The notes beneath the pieces were generated by a model. The model was not told the DNA's origin. It saw only the letters and a list, made by a program, of their open reading frames with translations, and did not search any database. Positions 1-8,442 of a DNA stretch of 64,000 nt are shown piece after piece; within the stretch, counting starts at the first letter, position 1; every line of letters begins with the position of its first letter. The position numbers were made by a program, and so were the translations under genes. This DNA comes from CAMTWZ01 sp041749075 (GTDB taxonomy: Bacteria > Bacteroidota > Rhodothermia > Balneolales > HLUCCA01): contig JBGTBY010000035.1 of assembly GCA_041749075.1 (NCBI GenBank), positions 248,001 to 312,000 on the forward strand. Reading direction: 5' to 3'.

Positions 1-519
1 GCCTACCGCATGCAATTCACATCCAACCATGATGAGAATTCATGGAACGGAACCGAATTCGTTCGGATGGGTGATGGAGTCAAAACGTTTGCTGTGCTCG
101 CATCCCTCATCGATGGCATGCCGCTGATTTACAACGGACAGGAGTATGGAAACCCGAAAGCATTGGATTTTTTCGAGAAGGATCTGGTGCAGCGTCCTGA
201 TACGAGCTACTGGTCATTTTATCAGACACTGATGCAGTTGAATCTGGATCATCCGGCGCTGCATAATGGCATTCATGGCGCACCGGCTGTCGCAATACCG
301 ACCTCGGATGATGATCGCGTGCTGGCTTTCGTCCGCGAGAAGGATGATTGTCAGATCGTGGTGGTACTGAATCTGAGTCCGGATCCGGTCATGGTTTCCA
401 TCAAATCGGATAGACTGACCGGACGTTTCAAAAACGTCTTCAGTGGTACCGACACTGAAATGAGCAGCAAGCAGGAGTTTTCGCTCCAACCTTGGGAGTA
501 TATCGTTTATACCCGCTAA
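1..519 (+). CDS. Alpha-amylase family (GH13) enzyme, 3' part only
   Basis: The frame is open from base 1, so the gene starts before the window; 172 codons plus TAA are visible. The motif SNHDENSW is GH13 conserved region IV, which carries the transition-state-stabilising Asp of the catalytic triad (HDE here). It is followed by the MPLIYNGQEYG strand typical of the end of the TIM barrel, and then by a small beta domain ending at the C-terminus (domain C). The nucleophile and acid/base residues lie upstream of the window. The likely role is hydrolysis or transfer of alpha-1,4 or alpha-1,6 glucans; exact specificity and location in the cell cannot be judged without the N-terminus. Its stop codon overlaps that of the convergent pta by 3 bases. 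Confidence 0.85.
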   Translation, partial: AYRMQFTSNHDENSWNGTEFVRMGDGVKTFAVLASLIDGMPLIYNGQEYGNPKALDFFEKDLVQRPDTSYWSFYQTLMQLNLDHPALHNGIHGAPAVAIPTSDDDRVLAFVREKDDCQIVVVLNLSPDPVMVSIKSDRLTGRFKNVFSGTDTEMSSKQEFSLQPWEYIVYTR

Positions 520-1442
520 GCCTTGGCTTGAACCGCGGCAACCGCGACGGTATTCACGATGTCTTCCCATGAAGCGCCACGCGACAAATCGTGCATGGGC
601 TGGGCCAATCCTTGAATGATGGGTCCAGTAGCGGATGCACCCGCAAGTCGTTCCGTGAGTTTATAGCCGATGTTGGCCGCATCCAAATTCGGGAAAATGA
701 AGACATTTGCCTGCCCCGCCACGTCCGATCCAGGGGCTTTCTTTTGTCCGATGCTTGGTATCAACGCGGCATCGAATTGCAACTCTCCATCGATCCTTAG
801 CAAAGGATCGCGTGATTTTGCGAGTGCAAGAGCATCGCGCACGAGTTGAACCCGTTCGTGCTCGGCGCTGCCCTTACTCGAAAACGACAGCATGGCGACC
901 CGCGGCGTTTCCCCCGTGAGTTGCTGGTGCGTAATGGCCGAGCTCGATGCGATTTCCGCAAGTTGTTTGGAATCGGGATAGGGAACCACAGCGCAATCGC
1001 CGTACGTGAAGACGCGTCCGTCAGGCAGTTCCATAATGAATACGCTGGACAGAGTTCCGGTGCCGGGCGCCAATCCGATCGAATGCAAAGCGGCGCGTAG
1101 CACATCGGCCGTCGTGGTGGCCGCACCGGCCACGCATCCATCCGCATCCCCTTCCGCCACCATCAGAGCCGCGAAATAGATCGGTACCGACGCGAGGGTG
1201 AACGCGGTTTCGAGGGTCATCCCCTTGGCTTTCCGGCGCTCAAACAAGCGATTGGCATAACGTTCCAGATCAGGAGAATCCGTCGGTTTGAGACCGTTGA
1301 CACCGATCAAGACAGGATCGCAAATTCCATGTTGACGCAGGTATTCCGCCGCTTTAAGGGTGCGATCGTCGTGAGATTCGGGCAATGCCACACGAGCGAG
1401 GTTTTGTTTGGCTTTGGAACGAATGGTGTCGATAAAACTCAT
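516..1442 (-). CDS. pta: Phosphate acetyltransferase
   Basis: Interconverts acetyl-CoA plus phosphate with acetyl phosphate plus CoA; with acetate kinase it forms the acetate/ATP overflow route in the cytosol. The 308-residue protein is the short single-domain Pta type. Visible family motifs are ARVALPESHDDRTLKAAEYL at the N-terminus, VAGAATTTADVLRAAL, the MLSFSSKGSA segment and the PGSDVAGQANVFIFPNLD block near the C-terminus. I start at 1442 (MSFIDTIRSK), which gives an ATGA overlap with the upstream EamA gene; an in-frame extension to 1520 would add 26 residues lying inside that gene. It is the last gene of the minus-strand run, separated from ackA by two unrelated genes. Confidence 0.93.
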   Translation of the reverse strand: MSFIDTIRSKAKQNLARVALPESHDDRTLKAAEYLRQHGICDPVLIGVNGLKPTDSPDLERYANRLFERRKAKGMTLETAFTLASVPIYFAALMVAEGDADGCVAGAATTTADVLRAALHSIGLAPGTGTLSSVFIMELPDGRVFTYGDCAVVPYPDSKQLAEIASSSAITHQQLTGETPRVAMLSFSSKGSAEHERVQLVRDALALAKSRDPLLRIDGELQFDAALIPSIGQKKAPGSDVAGQANVFIFPNLDAANIGYKLTERLAGASATGPIIQGLAQPMHDLSRGASWEDIVNTVAVAAVQAKA

Positions 1443-2296
1443 ATCAAAATCAGGACAATGATGGATAGCAGCGCGATGATGATTCCCAACCATTGGGTGC
1501 GTTGCAGATGATCTTTCCAATAATAACGACCGAGAAGGGTTCCACCCAACACAACCGAAATGTGTGCTAATGAAAAGGTAACGGTGGCTGGCAGCATGGC
1601 CAAAGCCTTCAGCATATACACAAATGTGAGAAGATTCGGAATGCCGATAAGTGCGCCGATCTTGAGTTCTTGCTTTGTGAAGCTGAGTTGGCGCTTCCAG
1701 GCGAGGAAAAGGATTCCGGAGATGAGCGCCACCCCGTAAATTAACGCCACAAAATGGGCGTCATGAATCTCGGGACTGTGTGTGCGCTCATACATTTTGA
1801 TGATCACATCCGCCGATCCGCTCATCGCGAACATGGCCAATAGCATCTTACCATCCTGGATGGATTGCATAATGGGCATGCCACGCTTGAAGATCATCAA
1901 GGCAAGGCCGATCAACACCATCATCAACCCGATCACGACCCCGAAATGAAAGGGTTCGGCATAGTATACGATCGAAAACACGACGGGTATGATGAGGGAC
2001 ATCCGCATGCTTACGAGTGTAATTCCCACTCCATTGGCTTGCACCGATTTGCTGTACACAAAAAAGTTCGTGATGAATATGACGCCGTTGATGACCCCGG
2101 CGAAGATGAAGAATGGATCCATCGGCGGAATTAGCGGGACTCCTTCCGGCAGAAACAATGGAAGGATGATCAAAGCGAACACATAATTGACCGTCAGGAC
2201 GTTCAAGGTCCGCATGCTCCGATTCTCGGTGATCTTGAGCGTGTGCGCGATCAGGATCGAGAAAATGGCAGATACCGCGATATACAGGTAGGCCAT
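1439..2296 (-). CDS. EamA/DMT-family transporter
   Basis: A 285-residue inner-membrane protein with about ten hydrophobic segments spread over its whole length, in the two-fold repeated pattern of the drug/metabolite transporter superfamily. It begins MAYLYIAVSAIFSILIAHT, and the second half has an RTQWLGIIIALLSIIVLILI C-terminal helix. The substrate cannot be read from sequence; members export metabolites, amino acids or nucleotide sugars. It directly abuts the pseudo-caspase lipoprotein gene upstream and overlaps pta by ATGA downstream, so it is almost certainly co-transcribed with both. A role in exporting a product of the sugar or acetate genes is possible but is inference. Confidence 0.8.
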   Translation of the reverse strand: MAYLYIAVSAIFSILIAHTLKITENRSMRTLNVLTVNYVFALIILPLFLPEGVPLIPPMDPFFIFAGVINGVIFITNFFVYSKSVQANGVGITLVSMRMSLIIPVVFSIVYYAEPFHFGVVIGLMMVLIGLALMIFKRGMPIMQSIQDGKMLLAMFAMSGSADVIIKMYERTHSPEIHDAHFVALIYGVALISGILFLAWKRQLSFTKQELKIGALIGIPNLLTFVYMLKALAMLPATVTFSLAHISVVLGGTLLGRYYWKDHLQRTQWLGIIIALLSIIVLILI

Positions 2297-4033
2297 TTAG
2301 GGGTAATCGATGAGGCGTAGGTTCGTTTGGCCGAAGAGTTTCGGGTCTTGCGGGCGGTTATGGATTCGGCGGGATGTGAATGTGAGATTTCGGTTCAAAT
2401 AGGTCTGGATTTCAGACGTAGAGAAGTTCTCTTCTTGCAAGGCTTTGCAGAAGAAATAAGTTAACAGTCCGTAAATCCGGTCTGTTCTGAAATCTTCCGT
2501 GGTATATGCGCCGGCGGGCTGACGCGCATCCGAAGCGAACATTACCCACCCTGATCGGCGCTGAGTAAGCAAATCCGCCGTTCTGCTTAGTGTATTCACC
2601 CCTAAAGCGGTTCCATCGGGTGTGTGAGTAAAGTCGGTTTCAAACATCACATGGGTGCTCATGGTGGGAAAACTGGCCACATACTCAAGAAACGAGCCGA
2701 CATCGACTGGCTCTCCATTGGGTGCATCGGTAGGCAGCAAAACCGGCTTTCCCCCTATGGTAGCACCTTTACCGACATAATAGACAAACAGGCGGGTGCG
2801 ATCCGGATTCATGCGTAATTCGCTCCAGATGTTGTTTCTCTGAAACCTCGACCACGTGGCGGATTGAGAGGAAGGTGCATCCTTAACGACCCGTATGCGG
2901 TCCATCGGCACACCCAGAACATTGTGATAATATTGTTTCATCAACTCGATGCTTCGTTCGGCATAGCGGTTAGTGAGGGATGCATCATCGTAATTTTGAT
3001 TGGCGATGATCACCGCCGCCGCGTCCATTTGCAGCGGGATTCCAGTCGGAAGTCCGCGCTCCACATCGATATCCCCGAACCGCTGACCGGTAGAAATCAC
3101 CATCCCTCCTACGCCACCGGCAGGCATCCAGACCACAGCCGCGTCTTCGGCACGCATGAATACAGGATTGAGTCCGAGCATCACTTCATGCCATCCATCT
3201 GCGGTGTTGATCCATGGCAATAAACTGGCTTCCGCCACAGTCGTGATGATGTTTCCAGCTTGGTCTTGCGGAGAACTGCGGATAGGCGTATTGCGGCGCG
3301 CCACCCGGACATATCGTTTCAGAAACGACTCCACCGGAACTTCATAGGTGAACGATCGATCTTGGGATGTGAGCAGCAACTCAACCATCCCCGGCTCAGT
3401 GGTTTCGAAAGATCGGAACGGAAGCTCATTAACGAGATCGATCCGGATTTCCTGGTTCGTGCCGATTTTCGTGAGTCCGTCAACCACGGATGTGCCCTTG
3501 TAACTGGCAAACAGGTTCATGCTTATTGAAGGAGAGGCTTGCGGACGCGACACGGTATCATTCCTCGTAGCCGTTCCCACTTGCTCCAACATGCGTGTCT
3601 CACCGGTGAACAAGGGTTCGCCCGTCGGTTTCAGATTAAACACCGATCCAGCTGCAAGAACACCCGCTGTGATGTTCAATCCCAACTTCTGATTATATGT
3701 GAGATCCTGCTCGAGTACATTCGTATTGGCCACATACACCAATGCCGCGGCGCCAGTCAGACCCAGAAGCATGAGTCCGTAACGAGGACGGTAGGCTTGC
3801 ACAAACCGGCGCTGTTCCATGCGTTGGGGGAATTGGACCTGGTTCAGGTTTCTCACTTCGAACACGATCGTGGGTTGATCGGGTGTAGGCAATTGTTTGA
3901 CCGCCAAAACCGGAATGGTCGAAATCACCCTCGATTGCGACAAATCATCCGCAGGCGCTTCTTGCACGATCCAACGGCTGGATGTGCACGAGCTAAGCAT
4001 TCCGAGGATGGCGAATAAATAGAGTTTCTTCAT
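2297..4033 (-). CDS. Lipoprotein with SH3-like and degenerate caspase-like domain
   Basis: 578 residues when started at MKKLYLFAILGMLSSC, a signal peptide with lipobox LSSC (Cys16); the ATG at 4042 would add only three residues. The chosen start overlaps the ackA stop as TGATG. Domains: two hydrophobic stretches near residues 86-105 and 120-133, an SH3b-like segment around 238-303, and a caspase/peptidase C14-like fold from about 338 (AAAVIIANQNY) onward. In active relatives the His sits in a YYSGHG-type motif, but here the motif is YYVGKG (Lys422). The region that usually carries DACYSG reads FETDFTHT with no Cys. Both catalytic residues therefore seem lost and I predict a binding or scaffold protein rather than a protease. 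Likely anchored in the outer or inner membrane facing the periplasm. Confidence 0.72.
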   Translation of the reverse strand: MKKLYLFAILGMLSSCTSSRWIVQEAPADDLSQSRVISTIPVLAVKQLPTPDQPTIVFEVRNLNQVQFPQRMEQRRFVQAYRPRYGLMLLGLTGAAALVYVANTNVLEQDLTYNQKLGLNITAGVLAAGSVFNLKPTGEPLFTGETRMLEQVGTATRNDTVSRPQASPSISMNLFASYKGTSVVDGLTKIGTNQEIRIDLVNELPFRSFETTEPGMVELLLTSQDRSFTYEVPVESFLKRYVRVARRNTPIRSSPQDQAGNIITTVAEASLLPWINTADGWHEVMLGLNPVFMRAEDAAVVWMPAGGVGGMVISTGQRFGDIDVERGLPTGIPLQMDAAAVIIANQNYDDASLTNRYAERSIELMKQYYHNVLGVPMDRIRVVKDAPSSQSATWSRFQRNNIWSELRMNPDRTRLFVYYVGKGATIGGKPVLLPTDAPNGEPVDVGSFLEYVASFPTMSTHVMFETDFTHTPDGTALGVNTLSRTADLLTQRRSGWVMFASDARQPAGAYTTEDFRTDRIYGLLTYFFCKALQEENFSTSEIQTYLNRNLTFTSRRIHNRPQDPKLFGQTNLRLIDYP

Positions 4034-5256
4034 CAGACCCATGGTGATTGACGTGCGGCAGCCGCGATTTTGGCTGCGTCCAGTGCGATGACAAGTTCTT
4101 CATCGGTCGGGATGACCCAGACACTGACTTTCGAAGAATCCGTCGAAATTCGGTATTCCCGTGTCTTGTCCGGATTCTCATTCCGTTCCGAATCCAATTC
4201 AATGCCAAGATACTCCATGCCCGAACATATTTTGGCTCGGATGTAGGGTGAATTCTCTCCTATTCCTGCAGTGAATACGATTCCGTCGCATCCATTCAAG
4301 GTGGCCACATAAGACCCGATGTACTGCTTGGCACGATAGCAAAAGGATTCGATGGCTTGTTCGCAGCGACGATCCCCATTCTCGGCTTCTTGAATCAGAT
4401 CGCGCATGTCGGCGGCATACCCGCTCATTCCAAGCATGCCGCTATTCCGATTGAGCATGGCATGCAAGTGATTCAAAGGCAATTCTTCTTTTTCGACGAG
4501 ATAAAACAGAATGGATGGATCGATGTCGCCGCATCGGGTTCCCATCACGAGTCCAGACAGTGGCGTAAAACCCATGCTAGTGTCCACACTATGGCCATTT
4601 TTGATTGCTGTGACCGAACATCCATTCCCTAAATGACACGTGATCACTTTTGAGTTATGTGAATCGAGTTTATCGATTTGAAACAGACGCCGACTCACGT
4701 AATAGTGGGATGTTCCATGAAACCCATACTTCCGGATCTTATATCGGCGATACAAGCGGTTCGGAATGGCATATAAGTACGCTTCTGCCGGAAGACTATG
4801 ATGGAACGCCGTGTCGAACACGGCCACATGCGTCGCTTGAGGCAGATAATCGCGAGCCGCTTCGATCCCCTTCAAATTGGGCGGATTATGCAGCGGCGCC
4901 AGATCGATCGCGAGCTCAATCGCTTCAATCACAGATTCATCAATCAATACAGAATCCTTAAATGTCTCCCCTCCATGCACCACTCGATGTCCGACAGCTT
5001 GGATGTCCTCTTTTTTGAGATTCAGCCCGTTAGCTGGATCCATCAGAAAATCCATGATTTCTTTTAACGCCATGGAATGCGTCTCGATCGGCTGGGTTTT
5101 CTTGCTTGCTTTTTGGCCTTCGATTTCATGTCGGATGATGGACGTCACCGCTCCTATCCGTTCAATGAGTCCGGAACACCGCTTTTCACGGGTGTCCGTT
5201 TCGATCACCTGATATTTGACCGAGGAGCTTCCGCAATTGATGACGAGTGTTAGCAT
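4033..5256 (-). CDS. ackA: Acetate kinase
   Basis: Transfers phosphate between acetyl phosphate and ADP to give acetate and ATP, working with Pta. The 407-residue length is normal for the family. Motifs of the acetokinase/ASKHA fold are clear: VINCGSSSVKYQ near the N-terminus, VAVFDTAFHHSLP (signature around residue 145), RRYKIRKYGFHGTSH (catalytic His region), ITCHLGNGCSVTAI, MGFTPLSGLVMGTRCGDID and VFTAGIGENS. It lies 3 bases downstream of the SxtJ-like gene and overlaps the lipoprotein gene, so it belongs to the same transcription unit as the sugar genes. The usual partner pta is two genes further on instead of adjacent. Confidence 0.96.
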   Translation of the reverse strand: MLTLVINCGSSSVKYQVIETDTREKRCSGLIERIGAVTSIIRHEIEGQKASKKTQPIETHSMALKEIMDFLMDPANGLNLKKEDIQAVGHRVVHGGETFKDSVLIDESVIEAIELAIDLAPLHNPPNLKGIEAARDYLPQATHVAVFDTAFHHSLPAEAYLYAIPNRLYRRYKIRKYGFHGTSHYYVSRRLFQIDKLDSHNSKVITCHLGNGCSVTAIKNGHSVDTSMGFTPLSGLVMGTRCGDIDPSILFYLVEKEELPLNHLHAMLNRNSGMLGMSGYAADMRDLIQEAENGDRRCEQAIESFCYRAKQYIGSYVATLNGCDGIVFTAGIGENSPYIRAKICSGMEYLGIELDSERNENPDKTREYRISTDSSKVSVWVIPTDEELVIALDAAKIAAAARQSPWV

Positions 5257-5259
5257 GGC

Positions 5260-5673
5260 TTAATACTGCTTGTAGTAGGACTCGGATGGTTTCGGAGTCG
5301 TATCCCTATGCTTCCAATAACTGGATGTGTTTTCTCTGAACGCATGAAACGATTTCGGGGTATCGGAACCGCTTAGACGCCGGATGAGTCCGATCGGCGT
5401 CATGATGAACAAAAATACGAGTCCGATGATGAACCTCGTCATGATCCAGTTCAAGATCATCGCAAATTTCATCCATGCGATGAACACTGGACGCAAAATG
5501 GATGGTGCCCACATCCCCGATCCGCCCATCAGCACTCCAATCCATGTAGAAATAATAGACACATTCGTGTAGGCGCCGTTTTTCCAGTACACGAAGGCGG
5601 GAATGAGGACGATTCCGATCACAGCGAACAGGATTCCGAAGGAACGGACGTGTTTATGGGATGCATCAATCAA
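5260..5673 (-). CDS. SxtJ-like small membrane protein
   Basis: 137 residues with four hydrophobic segments (about residues 10-28, 38-55, 60-75 and 79-98) and a charged C-terminal tail ending SESYYKQY. This layout and its position directly behind a carbamoyltransferase match the SxtJ family, first named in saxitoxin clusters and widespread next to NodU/CmcH-type carbamoyltransferases; its molecular role is not established. The start is a TTG at 5671-5673 inside the end of the carbamoyltransferase gene (8-base overlap). No ATG precedes the first membrane segment in frame, so the TTG is the best start. A role as membrane partner of the carbamoyltransferase is inference. Confidence 0.65.
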   Translation of the reverse strand: MIDASHKHVRSFGILFAVIGIVLIPAFVYWKNGAYTNVSIISTWIGVLMGGSGMWAPSILRPVFIAWMKFAMILNWIMTRFIIGLVFLFIMTPIGLIRRLSGSDTPKSFHAFRENTSSYWKHRDTTPKPSESYYKQY

Positions 5674-7471
5674 GGGGAAATTCCTCCTTCCATTCGTCTT
5701 TCTGGCCGGTTTCGGGTTGGTCTTTTTTATAGAAGATGGCGTTTTCGATGACCAAAATATCCATGTTCGTGCGCATGAAACATCGATAGGCGTCTTCTGG
5801 CGTGTTCACGATGGGTTCGCCTCGCACATTGAAACTGGTATTGATGAGAACGGGACATCCCGTCAAGGCATCAAACTCGGTGATGAGGGATGTGAACCGT
5901 GGATGGCGATCGGCCGAGACCGTCTGAATCCGTGCTGAATAATCGATATGTGTGATGGCCGGGAGATCGGAGCGCAACTCATATAAGCGATCGAACCCCG
6001 TTTTGGTCGCATCCACGAATTTGCACCGAGCCGCATCCACATCCGCCACAATCAACATATAGGGCGATTCCTCATCCAAATCGAAATACTCTTTTGCTTT
6101 TTCAGCTAAGACAGCCGGAGCGAACGGACGAAAACTCTCACGGAATTTGATGTTCACATTCAGCTCGCGTTGCATGTCGGGCGAGCGCGGATCTCCGAGT
6201 ATTGATCTGGCTCCCAGTGCGCGCGGACCGAATTCCATGCGTCCCTGAAACCATCCCACAATCTTTCCATCGGCGATAGCTTGTGCGACGAGTTTGTCGA
6301 TGTCGGATGGGGACAACCACGACATGACCGCCCCGTGAGGTTGCAAGGATTCAAGAATTTGGGATTCCGAGTACTTCGGACCGAGCAAAGAACCTTGCAT
6401 CGCATCCGCGCCGCTCACCACTCGGGGCTGCTTTTCCACCTGATACCAGGCGAACAAGGCCGCACCCAGCGCGCCACCCGCATCCCCTGCGGCGGGCTGT
6501 ATCCAAAGTCGGTCGACGATCTTCTCCTTGAGCAGCATTCCGTTTGCCACGCAGTTCAGCGCCACACCTCCGGCCATAACGACGTTCCGGAGTCCGGTCT
6601 GAGTGGTGATGAACCGTGCCACGCGACGCACCACCTCTTCAGTGACGACCTGTACCGACGCCGCGAGATCCATCTCCCGTTGCGATATCGGAGTTTCCGG
6701 CTTCCGTGGCGCCGCCCCAAACAACGTTGCGAAGCGCCGGTTCGTCATCGTCATGCCGGTGCTGTAATTGAAATAGCGCTGATTCAGCAGAAACGAGCCG
6801 TCGTCTTTCAAATCGATCAGATGCTCGAAGATCAGATCGGCGTAGATCGGTTTGCCATAGGGCGCCAACCCCATCAGTTTATACTCGCCGGAATTGACCT
6901 TGAATCCGCAATAATAGGTGAACGCGGAATACAACAATCCCAATGAATGCGGGAAATGTTGCTCATGCGTGAGCATTATGGTGTTTCCCTTTCCAACGCC
7001 CAAGGTGCTAGTGGCCCATTCGCCGACCCCATCCATCGTAATGATGGCGGCTTCTTTAAATGGAGATGGGAAAAACGCAGACGCCGCATGCGATTCATGA
7101 TGTTCGGTGTACATCATGCGTCCAGTGAAATTCAATGTCGTGCGGATGGTGTCTTCGATCCACAATTTTTCCTTGATCCAAATCGGTAAGGCTTCCCACG
7201 CACTCCTCAATCCTTTCGGCACATAAGCCAGATAAGTTTCCAGCAGGCGCTCGAATTTGAGGAAAGGCTTGTCGTAAAAGGCGACGATATCGACTTGCTC
7301 GATCGTGATTGCCGCCTCCTTCAGACAATACTCGATCGCATGAGACGGAAACGAGGCATCATGCTTTTTTCGGGTGAATCGTTCTTCCTGCGCAGCGGCG
7401 ATGATCACGCCATCGCGCAGAATCACTGCGGCGGCATCGTGATAGAAACAGGAGATTCCCAGGATGTGCAT
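5666..7471 (-). CDS. Carbamoyltransferase, NodU/TobZ family
   Basis: 601 residues. The N-terminal two thirds are the Kae1-like ASKHA domain: it opens MHILGISCFYHDAAAVIL and contains the metal-binding YTEHHESHAASAFFPSPF segment and the nucleotide-binding ITMDGVGEWA and VVMAGGVALNCVAN motifs. The C-terminal part carries GRMEFGPRALGARSILGDPR and FRPFAPAVL, the carbamoyltransferase C-terminal domain that makes carbamoyl-adenylate from carbamoyl phosphate and ATP. The family transfers the carbamoyl group to hydroxyls of sugars, antibiotics or Nod factors. Here it lies 17 bases behind a UDP-xylose synthase gene and overlaps the SxtJ-like gene, so a sugar or polysaccharide acceptor is the most plausible one; the acceptor itself cannot be read from the sequence. 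Confidence 0.9.
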   Translation of the reverse strand: MHILGISCFYHDAAAVILRDGVIIAAAQEERFTRKKHDASFPSHAIEYCLKEAAITIEQVDIVAFYDKPFLKFERLLETYLAYVPKGLRSAWEALPIWIKEKLWIEDTIRTTLNFTGRMMYTEHHESHAASAFFPSPFKEAAIITMDGVGEWATSTLGVGKGNTIMLTHEQHFPHSLGLLYSAFTYYCGFKVNSGEYKLMGLAPYGKPIYADLIFEHLIDLKDDGSFLLNQRYFNYSTGMTMTNRRFATLFGAAPRKPETPISQREMDLAASVQVVTEEVVRRVARFITTQTGLRNVVMAGGVALNCVANGMLLKEKIVDRLWIQPAAGDAGGALGAALFAWYQVEKQPRVVSGADAMQGSLLGPKYSESQILESLQPHGAVMSWLSPSDIDKLVAQAIADGKIVGWFQGRMEFGPRALGARSILGDPRSPDMQRELNVNIKFRESFRPFAPAVLAEKAKEYFDLDEESPYMLIVADVDAARCKFVDATKTGFDRLYELRSDLPAITHIDYSARIQTVSADRHPRFTSLITEFDALTGCPVLINTSFNVRGEPIVNTPEDAYRCFMRTNMDILVIENAIFYKKDQPETGQKDEWKEEFPLD

Positions 7472-7488
7472 GACAAAAGAAAGGCGCT

Positions 7489-8442
7489 CTATGGCGCCTG
7501 TACTTCCTTGATAAAGTATTCGAGGGTGCGTTTCAGGCCTTCATGGCGATCCACTTTTGGTTCCCAACCCAATATGGTGCGGGCCTTGGTGATATCCGGT
7601 TGACGGATTTTTGGATCGTCTTCTGGCAAGGGTTTGTAAATCAGCTTGCTTTTGGAGCCGGTGAGTTCGATGATTTCCTTAGCGAATTCCTCAATTGTGA
7701 TTTCGGTCGGGTTTCCGACGTTCACCGGATAGGAATAATCACTTGCCGCTAGGCGCACGATCCCTTCAACCAGATCATCGACATAACAGAAGGAACGCGT
7801 TTGACGCCCATCACCGAAAATGGTGATGTCTTCTCCTCGCAAAGCCTGACCCATGAAGGTTGGCAGTGCACGTCCGTCGTCGAGGCGCATTCTTGGTCCG
7901 TAGGTGTTGAATATCCGGATCATCCGGGTTTCCACATGATGGTAGCGATGGTAGGCCATCACAAGTGCTTCGGCGAATCGTTTGGCTTCGTCGTAGACTC
8001 CACGTAATCCGATGGGGTTCACATTTCCCCAATATTCTTCTTTCTGCGGATGAACGGTTGGATCGCCATAGACTTCACTGGTGGAGGCTTGCAAAAATCT
8101 CGCACCTTTTTCTTTGGCCAATCCGAGAGCCTTATGCGTTCCCAAGGCTCCCACTTTCAGGGTCTGGATCGGCATTTCCAGATAATCAATAGGGGATGCG
8201 GGCGATGCGAAGTTCAAGATCAAATCCAATTTTCCAGGTACATGGATGAACTCGGTCACATCCTGATGGAAAAAGTGGAAATGCTTGTTGGCCATCAAAT
8301 GCTCGATGTTGTGAATACGTCCGGTGCTGAGATTGTCCATACACGACACATCCCAACCGTCATTCAGATATCGTTCACACAAGTGGGAACCAAGAAACCC
8401 GGCTCCACCCAAAATCAAAACACGGCGATTACTTGTTGGCAT
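7489..8442 (-). CDS. UDP-glucuronate decarboxylase (UDP-xylose synthase) type SDR
   Basis: 317 residues of the extended short-chain dehydrogenase fold. The Rossmann motif GGAGFLGSHLCERYL is at the N-terminus, the catalytic Tyr-Lys pair is in YDEAKRFAEAL, and STSEVYGDP and RIFNTYGPRM are typical of the UXS branch. The enzyme oxidises, decarboxylates and reduces UDP-glucuronate to UDP-xylose using bound NAD. The gene overlaps ugd by 14 bases, and ugd supplies UDP-glucuronate, so the two form a complete UDP-glucose to UDP-xylose route. Bacterial homologues usually feed capsule, lipopolysaccharide or exopolysaccharide synthesis; no glycosyltransferase lies in this window. Confidence 0.88.
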   Translation of the reverse strand: MPTSNRRVLILGGAGFLGSHLCERYLNDGWDVSCMDNLSTGRIHNIEHLMANKHFHFFHQDVTEFIHVPGKLDLILNFASPASPIDYLEMPIQTLKVGALGTHKALGLAKEKGARFLQASTSEVYGDPTVHPQKEEYWGNVNPIGLRGVYDEAKRFAEALVMAYHRYHHVETRMIRIFNTYGPRMRLDDGRALPTFMGQALRGEDITIFGDGRQTRSFCYVDDLVEGIVRLAASDYSYPVNVGNPTEITIEEFAKEIIELTGSKSKLIYKPLPEDDPKIRQPDITKARTILGWEPKVDRHEGLKRTLEYFIKEVQAP

